Shown here one piece after another: positions 1 through 8,624 of a stretch of DNA of 64,000 bases (positions are counted from its first letter, which is position 1; every line of letters starts with the position of its first letter). Made by a program: the position numbers and the translations under genes. The notes beneath the pieces were generated by a model. That model did not search any database and was not told the DNA's origin. It saw only the letters and a program-made list of their open reading frames with translations. This DNA is from Acididesulfobacillus acetoxydans (GTDB lineage: Bacteria; Bacillota; Desulfitobacteriia; Desulfitobacteriales; Desulfitobacteriaceae), in the NCBI RefSeq assembly GCF_902729405.1, contig NZ_LR746496.1:4030001-4094000 (forward strand), written 5' to 3'.

Positions 1-108
1 AATATTAATTATTTGTTAAGCAATTGCTTTTGCACCGGCTTAGGCCCCTCGTTTGAACCGGCCCGGACCGGCTTGGACTGGCGATTGCTTGAGGAGATGA
101 TTAATGCA

Positions 109-218
109 GGCTGAATCCGTGTTCATCCGGAGCAGGGAGATTTTTTTGCGGACTTAAAGCGAACTGCGCCCACGGGCTTACACCTTATTGCCCAAATCCG
201 CCGACAACCCTGTAGGCC
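109..218 (+). promoter_or_regulatory. Probable cyclic-di-AMP (ydaO/yuaA) riboswitch
   Basis: The leader of the wall-hydrolase gene carries blocks resembling the ydaO/yuaA aptamer: GGCTGAATCC at 109-118, CCGGAGCAGGGAGA at 127-140 and CCGACAACCCTGTAGGCC at 201-218. GGCT (109-112) can pair with GGCC (215-218), one G-U wobble included, to close the outer helix. In Bacillota this riboswitch class senses c-di-AMP and commonly switches off cell-wall hydrolase and osmolyte or potassium transport genes. An NlpC/P60 hydrolase directly downstream is therefore the expected target. Spacing and block order fit; the match was made by eye and no covariance model was run. Confidence 0.7.
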
Positions 219-237
219 AGGAAAGGTGAACGAAAAC

Positions 238-1962
238 ATGAGTTTACACCCCACGTTCTCACCCGTAAAGAACTTCGCACAACGCCGGGTATGGTCGCCC
301 CTGAAGGACTTTACCCTGCACGAGGCATGGTTACCCTTGAAAGACTTCACTCTGCACGAGGCATGGCTGCCCCTGAAAGACTTCACCCGTCATCAGGTAT
401 GGTTTCCGCTGAAAGACTTCGCTCGGCATGACCTGTTGCCACCGCTGAAAAACTTCGCCCGGCACAGGGTATGGTCACCGTCGAAGGCCTTTGTCATGCG
501 CCGGGTAACTGTGTCGCATCCGGCTCAAGCGCCAAAGAAGTTAGCTCAGACCGAGACGCGGAAAAAAATCAACCTATTTTTCCGCCAGTACCCCAAAAAC
601 CTATCCTGGAAATCTCCCCCGATCATCGCCGGCCTAACGGCTCTGGCCCTCCTCGGCGGCGGACTCACCTATTACTTCTCGACCACAACTGCAGCGGTGG
701 CCGTGATGGTCAACGGTCAGCAAATCGGCCTGGTTAGCAATATCCAAGCCGGCAGGAACCTCGTTCAAACGGCACTCGCCCGGCAGGGCCGGCCATTCGG
801 GCTCATCGCCAAGACCCACGATCAGATTACATACACGAACCTCCGGGTCAATCGGGCACTATACCTCAAGTCAGAAGTAGGCGAACAAGCCCTGGAAAAC
901 AAGTTGAGTTTCTACCTCAACGGCTATGCCCTGGAAACTAACGGCAGCGTGATCGCGGTGCTGCCCAGCAAAAACGATGTGGAAAAAGTCCTGCAAGAAT
1001 ATCGGGATCATTATGTGGTGCCGGGCCAGGATAACAACGTGACCACCGTCGCTTTTGCCGAAAACGTAAACATCCAAGAGGAAAACGTTCCGCCCAGCCG
1101 GGTGGAAACCCCCGCTCAAGTCCTCAAGACGCTGATTGACGGCAAAACCACCACCACGAATTACACCGTCCAACCTAAAGATTCCTGGTGGCTCATCGCC
1201 CGCAAAAACAATATGCTGACTGATGAGGTTCTGGCCGGCAATCCGGGAGCCACCAAAAACACCAAGCTGCATCCCGGGCAGGTCATTAAACTGGTCGACG
1301 TGGAGCCTTATCTGACGGTAGTGAGCAAGGGGACCTATACCGGAACGGAAACCGTTCCCTTTGACGTCGTGACTAAGACGGATTATAATCTCGCCCCCGG
1401 CCAAACCTCCATCCTCAAACAGGGCAGCAACGGCGCCGTCTCCATCACCTATTCCTACGTACAAAAGAACGGCATCGATACCTCGAAGAAGGTACTCAGT
1501 GAAAAAATTCTTAAGCATCCTGTGAGCCAAGTCATCGCCAAAGGCCCCAGCCGGGGTCCCATAAGCGTCGCTTTTGCAGCCTCCCGTGGCGGCACCGGTT
1601 CGTCCAATATTGTCGATCGCGCGCTCAGTTACGTCGGGGCACCCTACGTCTTCGGCGGTACCAATCGCAGCGGCTTTGACTGCTCCGGTTTCACCAAGTA
1701 CGTGTATGCACAGTTCGGTGTGTCCTTGCCGCGCACATCTTTCGAACAGTTTGACTCCGGGACTCCGGTGAGCATGGATAACCTCCAGCCTGGCGATTTG
1801 GTGTTCTTCACCACCTACGCCAGGGGCGCGTCTCACGTCGGCATTTACATCGGAGGCGGCCGCTTTGTCCAAGCCGCCAACCCAAACAGCGGCGTCGAAG
1901 TGTCAAATCTCGGCGACAGGTTTTACTCCTCCCGCTATCTGGGAGCCCGTCGCTACAATTAG
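238..1962 (+). CDS. Cell-wall hydrolase with LysM, G5 and NlpC/P60 domains
   Basis: Predicted membrane-anchored peptidoglycan endopeptidase. ATG 238 was chosen because AAAGGTGA lies about 8 bases upstream; an in-frame GTG at 226 has a poorer site. Order of parts, counted from GTG 226: a cytoplasmic head of seven 12-residue repeats (residues 12-95), a basic linker, one membrane segment (about 132-151), an unassigned exported region, LysM (about 312-357, peptidoglycan binding), G5 (about 360-440) and NlpC/P60 (about 462-578). The catalytic pair is visible as Cys486 in DCSGF and His537 in SHVGIYIG. The enzyme should cleave stem peptides outside the cell. A c-di-AMP riboswitch precedes it and a hairpin terminator follows. 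The repeated head is not a usual part of this family. Confidence 0.9.
   Translation: MSLHPTFSPVKNFAQRRVWSPLKDFTLHEAWLPLKDFTLHEAWLPLKDFTRHQVWFPLKDFARHDLLPPLKNFARHRVWSPSKAFVMRRVTVSHPAQAPKKLAQTETRKKINLFFRQYPKNLSWKSPPIIAGLTALALLGGGLTYYFSTTTAAVAVMVNGQQIGLVSNIQAGRNLVQTALARQGRPFGLIAKTHDQITYTNLRVNRALYLKSEVGEQALENKLSFYLNGYALETNGSVIAVLPSKNDVEKVLQEYRDHYVVPGQDNNVTTVAFAENVNIQEENVPPSRVETPAQVLKTLIDGKTTTTNYTVQPKDSWWLIARKNNMLTDEVLAGNPGATKNTKLHPGQVIKLVDVEPYLTVVSKGTYTGTETVPFDVVTKTDYNLAPGQTSILKQGSNGAVSITYSYVQKNGIDTSKKVLSEKILKHPVSQVIAKGPSRGPISVAFAASRGGTGSSNIVDRALSYVGAPYVFGGTNRSGFDCSGFTKYVYAQFGVSLPRTSFEQFDSGTPVSMDNLQPGDLVFFTTYARGASHVGIYIGGGRFVQAANPNSGVEVSNLGDRFYSSRYLGARRYN
259..510 (+). repeat. Seven tandem 36-bp repeats inside the hydrolase gene
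   Basis: Seven in-frame 36-bp units encode 12-residue repeats of the pattern x-P-L-K-D/N-F-A/T-x-H-x-x-W. Units 2 to 4 are the most alike and the outer ones more diverged. They form the N-terminal head, predicted to stay in the cytoplasm ahead of the single membrane segment. Such arrays change copy number easily. Confidence 0.9.
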
Positions 1963-2000
1963 TACTTGGCTTTAACCCGGCTTCGGCAACCGCCTCGCTG

Positions 2001-2064
2001 ACCAGAACATTCCAAGCACCGAACCACCACCCCAAGCACCGAACCAGAACATTCCAGGCACCGA
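2001..2064. repeat. Short imperfect direct repeats after the hydrolase gene
   Basis: A 22-bp unit beginning ACCAGAACATTCCA occurs at 2001-2022 and again at 2043-2064 with one mismatch. A partial unit (CCCAAGCACCGA) lies between them. No coding sense was seen; this may be a decayed tandem array just before the terminator. Confidence 0.6.
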
Positions 2065-2076
2065 CCCAAGAAGGAA

Positions 2077-2109
2077 AGAGACCCCCTATGATTAAGGGGG
2101 TCTCTTCTC
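2077..2109. terminator. Intrinsic terminator between convergent genes
   Basis: AGAGACCCCCT (2077-2087) and AGGGGGTCTCT (2095-2105) form a perfect 11-bp stem around a 7-base loop, followed by TCTCTTTG on the plus strand. It lies between the hydrolase gene and the convergent capF-like gene and could serve both. Confidence 0.75.
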
Positions 2110-2146
2110 TTTGTAACACTCCTGCTGAGCCGGACCACGCAGCCTC

Positions 2147-3301
2147 TCACACCTCAAGCAAGATCGTATCCGGACATTCCGGATCAAACGGTTTGTTGGC
2201 CCACAGGACCATCACCAGGTCTGTGTCGCCGAGATTTTGGATATGATGCGCAAAGCCCGAAGGGATGTCCACAACTTCCGGGTTGCCTCCGCTCACGAAA
2301 TAGGCGAGTACCTTGTCGGCGTGGACCGTACGCAAGCGCACTACCCCTCGGCCGCTTGCGACCAGCAGTTTCTCGCACCGGCTATGGTGCCAATGGTTGC
2401 CCATCGTGCTACCTGGCTTAAGAACGTGCACGGATACCTGCCCCCGATCGGGCGTCCTGAAGAACTCAACGAAAGGGCTGCCCGCAGCAGCCTTTGCTCT
2501 CAAGGGGTAGCTGAACCTGTTTTCCGGCAGATAACTCAGATAAGTGCAGTAAAGCTTTCTGGTAAACTCATCCCCCACATTCGGGATCGTGAGGTTGTCG
2601 CGTCCCGCCTTGAAATAGTAGAGGAGATCCGCGACCTGGCCAAGTTTCAAGGGGTAGACAGGGTAAACCGCATAAGGTGTCCAATGGTTTTCGGAGAGCA
2701 ATGCGGCCACCGGCAGCTGCGGCCCGAACTTTCCCTCCAGTTGGCCCATAAATTCGCCGACCACGTCATCGACGTGGACAAGGCTCAACGTGACCCCTGG
2801 GTCACTGATCGTGATGGGCAGGTCGTTGGCAATATTGTGGCAGAACGTGGCAACGAGGCTGTTGTAGTTGGGCAAACACCATTTGCCGAATACGCTGGGC
2901 AGCCGGTAGACAAAGACGGGAGCCCCCGTGTCTTTGGCATACCCGAGCACCGCCGCCTCTGCGCCCCGTTTGCTCCGCCCGTAAGGGTGCTCCGTCTCCG
3001 CCTCTGTGGAGGAGGAAAGAAGGATGGGAATTTTCCGACCCACCTGCCGCAGACAGGCGACCAGTTCTTCCGTCAGGCGCCGATTCCCCGCGTCATACTC
3101 CTCGACGTCTTGCGAACAGTCAACTCCGGCCAAATGAAAAACGAAATCAGCAACCTCGGCCATCTCCCGCAGTTCTTCCCTCGCATTCCCCAGGTCGAAC
3201 CGGAGAATCTCCACATCTTCAAGGCCAGCCAGAGCGCCCGCCAGGTTTCTGCCAATAAAACCATCCGCGCCCGTCACCATTACTGTCTTGATAGCAATCA
3301 C
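2147..3301 (-). CDS. capF: CapF-like NAD(P)-dependent sugar epimerase/reductase with C-terminal cupin
   Basis: A short-chain dehydrogenase domain (residues about 5-260) is joined to a C-terminal cupin (about 280-384), the architecture of CapF/WbjC. These enzymes act in UDP-N-acetyl-L-fucosamine formation for capsule or O-antigen. Visible signs are the dinucleotide motif GADGFIGRNL (11-20), the Tyr107-x3-Lys111 catalytic pair in YGRSK, and cupin histidines in GNHWHHSRCEKLLV. The 384-residue length suits the family. The start is uncertain: GTG 3301 is used here, and ATG 3280 just before VTGADG is also possible. No other capsule genes flank it, so the exact sugar substrate is open. Confidence 0.85.
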   Translation of the reverse strand: MIAIKTVMVTGADGFIGRNLAGALAGLEDVEILRFDLGNAREELREMAEVADFVFHLAGVDCSQDVEEYDAGNRRLTEELVACLRQVGRKIPILLSSSTEAETEHPYGRSKRGAEAAVLGYAKDTGAPVFVYRLPSVFGKWCLPNYNSLVATFCHNIANDLPITISDPGVTLSLVHVDDVVGEFMGQLEGKFGPQLPVAALLSENHWTPYAVYPVYPLKLGQVADLLYYFKAGRDNLTIPNVGDEFTRKLYCTYLSYLPENRFSYPLRAKAAAGSPFVEFFRTPDRGQVSVHVLKPGSTMGNHWHHSRCEKLLVASGRGVVRLRTVHADKVLAYFVSGGNPEVVDIPSGFAHHIQNLGDTDLVMVLWANKPFDPECPDTILLEV

Positions 3302-4044
3302 CCCTTCTTCAACAAGGACCCTTTCTCAGTCTAAATTAGTGACATCTCCTGCGGCAAGGACTTCTGCTATATTGTAGCAGACGGCGAAGACACTAAACTG
3401 GGGCACCCCGGCACCGTCTCGATCTGACCTCGCCCTCATTGACGCCTTTTATCAACGCTCCGGTAAACCTTTGAACGTCTTTCTCGGACAAGGTCCCGCC
3501 GTTCAGCCGATGCCGACAAGCGGCAGACCCCCGTTACCGGATCGATCTCTTCGTATTTATATAGTAGTGGTGTTAGTGTTCTCACAGTGATCGGAAATTG
3601 CTCACCCCGGCCGAAACCACTGCGGATATTTGCCGTGCCATCCTGCCGAAAACCGCACCCCTGGCCGATCTTTGGCACCTCTTGGGACTTTGTTCCTACT
3701 AAGTGGTTTTATTCGTCATCCGGGCGGAAAATCCTTCCTGCATATCGCAAGATTTACCTTATTGTCGCGATTTGACGGAGCGAGAGCCTTACTGGCAGAC
3801 ATTCCGATGCCAATTCGTGACCGCGGGACGACATAGACAATAAGCCCGGTCAACCTGATCAAAGAAAAATCCTCCTCATGTTTTGAGGAGGATTACCCCT
3901 AAAATATACATGCTCCAGAATATGTCAATAAGGCTTTACCCGCCTCGGCTTCCGGCACGGCGCCGAATGGCGCCCATTGCCCATTGCTTGAGACCACCCC
4001 TGAATACGGGGGGCTCTTCTTCTTTTCTCAGTTAATGGATTTGT
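3302..4044. other. Gene-poor stretch with two hairpins
   Basis: No convincing gene in 740 bases. It holds a minus-strand terminator (listed separately), a G/C hairpin near 3991-4018 followed by a T-rich run on the plus strand, and at 3807-3834 a 28-bp sequence that recurs at 9667-9694. Short frames here lack ribosome sites and known motifs. Confidence 0.5.
3868..3894 (-). terminator. Intrinsic terminator (minus strand)
   Basis: AATCCTCCTCA (3868-3878) and TGAGGAGGATT (3884-3894) form a perfect 11-bp stem. On the minus strand the stem is followed by TTTTTCTTT. It lies about 150 bases beyond the end of uppP and would stop its transcript. Confidence 0.75.
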
Positions 4045-4866
4045 TTAAATAAAATGACTGAGTAAAACCAGCCCGCCGAGCATCCAGCAATAATAGGCGA
4101 AAGGCTTCATGGCGTTAATTTCTTTCTTCTTAAACCAGTGCATTAAGATGTAGACAGCGATGAAGGCAAAGATTCCGGCAAATATCCCTCCGCTGAGAGC
4201 CGTGAGAAACAGACCGTGTCCCCCATGTTTGATGAGCTTGGGGATCTCCAGGATACCGGCCCCGGCAATGATCGGAGTCGCCAAGAGCATGGAAAAGCGG
4301 GCCGACTCCTCGTGCTTCAGGCCCACCCAAAATCCGGCGGTCATACTCGCTCCCGAACGCGAAAAACCGGGAACCAGAGCCATAGACTGAAAGAGACCGA
4401 CAACTATCGCCTGTCCGTAGCTCAAATCATTGATGCGCTTCGTTCCTCGAGACCTTATTTTCTCGCCGAAATATAACAACAGCCCATTGACAATCAAAAA
4501 GACCGCGGCACTGATGACATTGCTGAAGAGCCGGGTGAGGGGTTTTTCCAAGGTAAATCCGATCACGGCTGCGGGAATCGTTCCCGCGATGATCAAGAGC
4601 AATAAGCGCAGGGACTCCTGTTTGCCCGAGTCGAAAATCGAGCGGATAATGCGGATCCATTCGTCCCGAAAAAATATTAGAAGGGCCACAGCCGTCCCTA
4701 GGTGGAGCATCACCACGTAAGGCAAAAAGTTCTGCTTTAAAAACTGGGAATTCAGCGACCAATGAAAGACATAAGGCGTAAGTACACTGTGCGCCACGCT
4801 GCTAACCGGAAACAACTCGGTAACACCTTGGACGATGGCGATAATGATCGTTTGCAAAAATGTCAT
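4045..4866 (-). CDS. uppP: Undecaprenyl-diphosphatase UppP (BacA)
   Basis: Integral membrane phosphatase that recycles undecaprenyl pyrophosphate to the monophosphate carrier used for peptidoglycan and other wall polymers, and gives basal bacitracin resistance. The 273-residue length, the early motif near residues 13-25 (variant FPVSSVAHS) and the second motif GFSRSGASMTAGFWVGL are diagnostic. About eight hydrophobic segments can be seen. GAGGAGGAAAG precedes the ATG. It appears monocistronic, with a remnant zone upstream and a terminator downstream. Confidence 0.95.
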   Translation of the reverse strand: MTFLQTIIIAIVQGVTELFPVSSVAHSVLTPYVFHWSLNSQFLKQNFLPYVVMLHLGTAVALLIFFRDEWIRIIRSIFDSGKQESLRLLLLIIAGTIPAAVIGFTLEKPLTRLFSNVISAAVFLIVNGLLLYFGEKIRSRGTKRINDLSYGQAIVVGLFQSMALVPGFSRSGASMTAGFWVGLKHEESARFSMLLATPIIAGAGILEIPKLIKHGGHGLFLTALSGGIFAGIFAFIAVYILMHWFKKKEINAMKPFAYYCWMLGGLVLLSHFI

Positions 4867-4969
4867 TCCCTAATCTTTCCTCCTCGTCTTATAATGCAGG
4901 CCCCAAGCCTATCCAGTTAATTATAAGGTTTGACGAGGCAAAATGCTTGTTCACTCTGTTAAAGTTAAG

Positions 4970-5161
4970 TTAAATTTGATCACCCAGCGATACCATAACG
5001 CGCGCCGCAATCTGCCCCTCGTTCCCGTCGTTAGCGAACACCCGTCCTGATGGCATCAGGATCGGCAACCCCGTTTTTCTGTACAGGCGAACAGCCGTCA
5101 CCACGCGGTTCACACTGGAGCCGCCGAGATTACCGGCTCCCTCTACATCCGGCTCTGCCAT
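4970..5161 (-). pseudogene. Fragment of a YdcF-like (DUF218) protein
   Basis: Sixty-three codons resemble the middle of the DUF218/YdcF fold: a conserved segment with NRVVTAVRLYRKTGLPILMPSG followed by NEGQIAARVM. Both the N-terminal strand and the C-terminal half are missing (the domain is normally about 150 residues). The fragment begins 5 bases past the end of the permease-like remnant, so it looks like another deletion scar. Function lost. Confidence 0.55.
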
Positions 5162-5166
5162 AGCCA

Positions 5167-5883
5167 CTAAACGCCGTACTTTGCTCTCAGAAGAATATAC
5201 TCGTTCACCATGAAAATAACCCACAGGAAAGTGACCCCGGCCGCCACCATAATTCCGGCACCCAGCCCCGCTTCCAAACCTTGCCCGCCAATCAGGCTGC
5301 CCTGCACTGCGACCGGCCCCAGTAAGAAAACCGCGGCAGAAACAAGCCGTTCCGGCCCCAGCGCCGACGTGTAGGAACTTGGATCTTTCAGCATCTCCCG
5401 GGCTACCAGCACAGCTCCCAGGAAACCCTGTACCAAGGCCATCGCTGCCGCCAGAGCCCATGCTCCTCCTTGAAGGCCTTGAAGAGGGACGGTGAGGGGC
5501 AGAGCGGCGGCCCAACAGATCCCAACGAGTGTGCCGGCCGGTACTACGGTGCTGACAATGATTTGTTTGGGGTGAAGCGGCAGAAGTCTGAATTTCTCCA
5601 TCTGCTGCAAATCCCCTTGCCAGGATGTGAGCAAGCCAACAAAGCCTTGCAAGACGAAGAGGGCCGCCGGAAACTCCCGATAGAGCACAGGTGCCAGCAG
5701 TGCCTCAAATGCATTCGTCGTCGGGATGGGCGCTGCCCCCAATAGCATCAGGCGGAGCAAGAGTAAGGGCGTGATCAGCGCCGCCCATTGAAGCAAGGGA
5801 ATACTCGTCCAGGCCAGCACGCTCCGGATAAGCGATCGGCAGCCTGTCCGGCCCAAACCAGACGTGTCCGTGATCCACCTCAA
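5167..5883 (-). pseudogene. Remnant of an ABC-transporter membrane protein
   Basis: A 238-codon frame with at least five hydrophobic segments typical of ABC-2-type or similar permeases. Its 5' end overlaps, in another frame, the truncated ATPase remnant upstream. There is no ribosome site at the apparent start, and the first about 15 codons are frame noise. The picture is an ATPase gene fused by deletion to the rest of a permease gene. The open frame is long, so loss of function is inferred from the missing ATPase. Confidence 0.5.
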
Positions 5884-6040
5884 TCAGCCCGAGCAATAAC
5901 TTGATCGAGGTGCTCTTCCCCGCCCCGTTGGGACCCACCAACCCCAGGATTTCTCCCTCTTCCAAACTGAAGTCAAGGCTCGCCAGACCGGCAAACTCGT
6001 TATATTTCTTGCTTAAATCTTCAACGGTCAATAAGGTCAT
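5840..6040 (-). pseudogene. 5' fragment of an ABC transporter ATP-binding gene
   Basis: Starts at ATG 6040 with GGAGG about 8 bases upstream. It encodes an ABC ATPase opening with the Walker A motif GPNGAGKST, but homology stops soon after (around 5840). There is no signature motif, Walker B or H-loop. Beyond that point the sequence continues as a permease in a different frame. Clear truncation by internal deletion. Confidence 0.75.
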
Positions 6041-6219
6041 GTGCTCATCCTCCAGCCGGTACCCATTTCTTTGATTTTCACCCGTTTCTAGAGAAACCTT
6101 TGGCATTGGCCATGCTTTTTGTCCGGCTCCAACCAACTCCCACTGGCCCATGCAAGCCTATTATATTCTATGGCCAAAACTTTAGGCAGTCATCTTACCG
6201 GAAACATGTTGTACGAAGG

Positions 6220-6891
6220 CTAAAATTCCCGTCGTTGGTAAAACCGCCGGGAAAGCAAATAAGAGCTGCCGGTGAACAGTAAGATAAAAAGCAGCGTCAG
6301 GGTGGTTGACCCCAATGTGCTGAGATCGTGCAGCCACTGTACGGCCTTGCCGAGGGCCTGAATGACCGGAGACTGACTGTGGTGGTTGAGCAGGCCGGCA
6401 ACAAAGGAGGAGCCAAAAAAGAGAGTGAAGAAAACGACCGTGGAGATGATCCTGGATTTGACATAACCCAGCCTAAAATAGAAAGGATAATAGACAGAAC
6501 CCATCAGGGAGGCGGCAAAGATAGACGTGAGGAAGATGCCCCAAGTTAAGGAAAAGGCGGTTGGGTGGCTTAGCAGAGCTTTGATAAGCTGAAAGATCAG
6601 AGTACTCAGGATGCTCGACAGAGCGTAAAAAAACAGGGAGAAGTACTTTGTTCGCACGATGTCCCGGCGCAGTAAGGGGAGGCTCAAGAGGATGAGTTCC
6701 GAGTTGGCCTTGTCATCGAGGAGACAAGATTGAACCACGAGCGCATAGGTCAGTACCACTGTCAGGCCGGGAATGAAGACGATACCGGAGGTGCTGAACA
6801 CCATGAAATAATTGGCGAACAGTATAAACAGCAAAACCAAGAGGAATTGCTTTTTTAGAATGAGAACATCTTTTAATAATAAACTAAACAT
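6220..6891 (-). CDS. ABC-2-type transporter permease
   Basis: A 223-residue membrane protein with about six hydrophobic segments, of the ABC2_membrane_5 type found with YtrB-like ATPases. The start ATG overlaps the end of the upstream ATPase by 8 bases, which indicates translational coupling. It should form the channel of a small ABC exporter, possibly for antimicrobial peptides or wall precursors. The substrate is not visible. Third gene of the YtrA-type operon. Confidence 0.85.
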   Translation of the reverse strand: MFSLLLKDVLILKKQFLLVLLFILFANYFMVFSTSGIVFIPGLTVVLTYALVVQSCLLDDKANSELILLSLPLLRRDIVRTKYFSLFFYALSSILSTLIFQLIKALLSHPTAFSLTWGIFLTSIFAASLMGSVYYPFYFRLGYVKSRIISTVVFFTLFFGSSFVAGLLNHHSQSPVIQALGKAVQWLHDLSTLGSTTLTLLFILLFTGSSYLLSRRFYQRREF

Positions 6892-7750
6892 GCGCTTTCC
6901 CCCTCACCGTGTAGAGCATGATATCGTCCAGGGTCGCCTTTTCGAACAGAACCCGGTTCCCGAGAAGGAGCCGTGCCTGGGCCCGGTCGGGAACCAGACC
7001 GGTGAAACCGTAGCGAGTCTGGTTCCAGCCGGTGAACAAGCTTTGGTTTTCCCGGGTCAACAGACCGGGATCGCCCTTGACAAGGGCATAGCGTTCCAGA
7101 ATATCATCCTTGGCCCGGCTGAAGACCAGCTGACCGTCATGAATAAAGGTGATGTAGTCGGCGATTTGCTCCAGGTCCGTGGTAATGTGGGTGGAGAAGA
7201 GAACCGCCTTCTTTTCATCTTCGCGCAGGGCACTGAGGATTTCGATCAATTCGTGGCGAATGATCGGATCGAGGCCGCTGGTTGGTTCATCGAGGATGAG
7301 AAGCTCGGCTTGGTGGGAGAGAGCGAGAGCAAGGGAAAACTTCATCTGCATGCCCCAGGAGAGTTTCTTGATTTTCTCTTTGGGGGGCAGAGAGAACTGT
7401 TCGAGGTAAGAGGTGAAGGTTTGGGGCTCCCAATGGCTGTAGCAGGACGCCATGATTCTAGCCATCGCCTTCAAGGTCAGCTCTTCATAAAAGTGATTTT
7501 CGTCATAGACAAAACCAATGCGGTCCTTGATTTGCCGTTCATAATGCTGGGGATCCAAACCGAAGATTTTGATTTGCCCGCTGTCTTTGTGGAGCAGGTG
7601 CATGATAAGTTTTAAGGTCGTGCTTTTCCCGGCACCGTTCGGGCCAATGAAGCCCATGATGTAACCGGGGGCCAGGGAAAAGCTGATTTTTTGCAAAGAG
7701 AAGCGGGGAAATGTCTTGCTCAGGTTTTCCACTTCCAGGATATTAGGCAT
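6884..7750 (-). CDS. ABC transporter ATP-binding protein (YtrB-like)
   Basis: Complete ABC ATPase of 288 residues: Walker A GPNGAGKST, signature LSWGMQMKFSLA, Walker B LLILDEPTSGLDP and a switch histidine in FSTHIT, then a C-terminal extension of about 80 residues. ATG 7750 was chosen over an in-frame ATG seven codons earlier because AGGAGGAGG sits 10 bases upstream of it. The start lies 4 bases after the stop of the GntR gene. It powers the permease encoded next. Confidence 0.92.
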   Translation of the reverse strand: MPNILEVENLSKTFPRFSLQKISFSLAPGYIMGFIGPNGAGKSTTLKLIMHLLHKDSGQIKIFGLDPQHYERQIKDRIGFVYDENHFYEELTLKAMARIMASCYSHWEPQTFTSYLEQFSLPPKEKIKKLSWGMQMKFSLALALSHQAELLILDEPTSGLDPIIRHELIEILSALREDEKKAVLFSTHITTDLEQIADYITFIHDGQLVFSRAKDDILERYALVKGDPGLLTRENQSLFTGWNQTRYGFTGLVPDRAQARLLLGNRVLFEKATLDDIMLYTVRGKAHV

Positions 7751-7754
7751 GCTT

Positions 7755-8135
7755 CTAATCCTCCTCCTCATAAATTAGGCTTAATATTTCCTGCAGCTCG
7801 CTGAGACCGATGCCGGCACTTCGGGCCAGGTTTACGGCAAGGGCCAGTTTCTCCTCCACCACCCGCAGCCTTTGTTCGCGCAAGAGTTCGCGATTCTGTA
7901 CGGCGACGAAGGAACCTTTGCCGGGCACGGTGTCGATGAATCCCTCCCGTTCCAGTTCTTCATAGGCCCGTTTGGTGGTTATCACACTGATCTGAAGGTC
8001 CTTGGCCAAAGCGCGGATAGACGGCAATGCTTCTCCCCCGCTCATCTCCCCTTGAATAATGAGGGTCTTGATTTGGGTGAGGATTTGTTGATAGATCGGT
8101 TCCTCTGAAGCGTTGGAAATAGTAAGATGCATCAT
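7755..8135 (-). CDS. GntR-family repressor, YtrA subfamily
   Basis: A short GntR regulator of 126 residues: N-terminal winged helix-turn-helix (about 10-75, with ALPSIRALAKDLQ and GFIDTVPGKGSFV) and a short C-terminal helical dimer part typical of YtrA. Family members repress their own ABC operon and are released by wall-active antibiotics. It is the first gene of a three-gene operon. A strong promoter with a nearby AT-rich palindromic stretch lies just upstream. Confidence 0.9.
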   Translation of the reverse strand: MMHLTISNASEEPIYQQILTQIKTLIIQGEMSGGEALPSIRALAKDLQISVITTKRAYEELEREGFIDTVPGKGSFVAVQNRELLREQRLRVVEEKLALAVNLARSAGIGLSELQEILSLIYEEED

Positions 8136-8180
8136 CTGACACCCGTCCTTGCCTTAGTGTGCATGCCGTTATTACTGTAT

Positions 8181-8209
8181 ATATTAAATATAAACGCGCG
8201 TCATGTCAA
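8181..8209 (-). promoter_or_regulatory. Sigma-A promoter of the YtrA-type operon
   Basis: On the minus strand TTGACA (8204-8209) and TAATAT (8181-8186) are separated by exactly 17 bases, 45 bases before the GntR start. The AT-rich stretch around the -10 box is partly palindromic (GTATATATTAAATATA) and is the likely YtrA operator. Confidence 0.75.
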
Positions 8210-8624
8210 TACCCCTGCCGAATATGCTCAGTAGCTAATGACACCTCTCGAAACACTTCCTAAGCGAAAATTGGCGCCCCCCCTATTCAGCCATTTCACA
8301 GTCTATCTATGATCTCGAAAACCCGCTCTATGAGCGGGTCCTAGCTGTTCCTATTCACGAGACATGTTACGCTTTCAAGGGGGGTAGGTGTAACTTCATT
8401 GTATATTGGAAAGTCCTCCAAGCTCATGGCTATTCGATTACCACTATTGTATTGGATGTGATGAAAACCTTTTTACGTCGTACAGTTCTTTGGACCAAGT
8501 TTTTCATCCCTCCTTGAGTTTTAACAGAACGCCGGGAGGGGAGAACATCCTAACGCGTGAACTGACCCGGAAACACCGCCGGGAAATTGTTGCCCATCCC
8601 CATACCCACTCATTCTCCTTCCTT
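8210..8624. other. Non-coding stretch between the YtrA operon and the DUF1906 remnant
   Basis: Contains the first copy of a 90-bp repeat (8291-8381) whose second copy lies at 12611-12711. The rest shows no gene, ribosome site or clear structure. Confidence 0.5.
8291..8381. repeat. 90-bp repeat with hairpin, copy 1
   Basis: Shares a terminator-like stem (ACCCGCTC / GAGCGGGT at 8321-8339) and flanks such as ACGAGACATG and TACGCTTTC with 12611-12711. Here the T-run after the stem has decayed and the loop is shorter. It lies 240 bases past the broken DUF1906 gene. Confidence 0.7.

Noticed and set aside
259-510. Possible CRISPR-like array
   Set aside because: Units are contiguous in-frame 36-bp repeats without unique spacers; they encode protein repeats.
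871-1872. 333-codon open frame on the minus strand inside the wall-hydrolase gene
   Set aside because: Fully antisense to a gene with clear LysM, G5 and NlpC/P60 motifs; no ribosome site and no recognisable domain.
2237-3334. 365-codon plus-strand frame opposite capF
   Set aside because: Composition-driven shadow of the CapF-like gene, which has its motifs on the minus strand.
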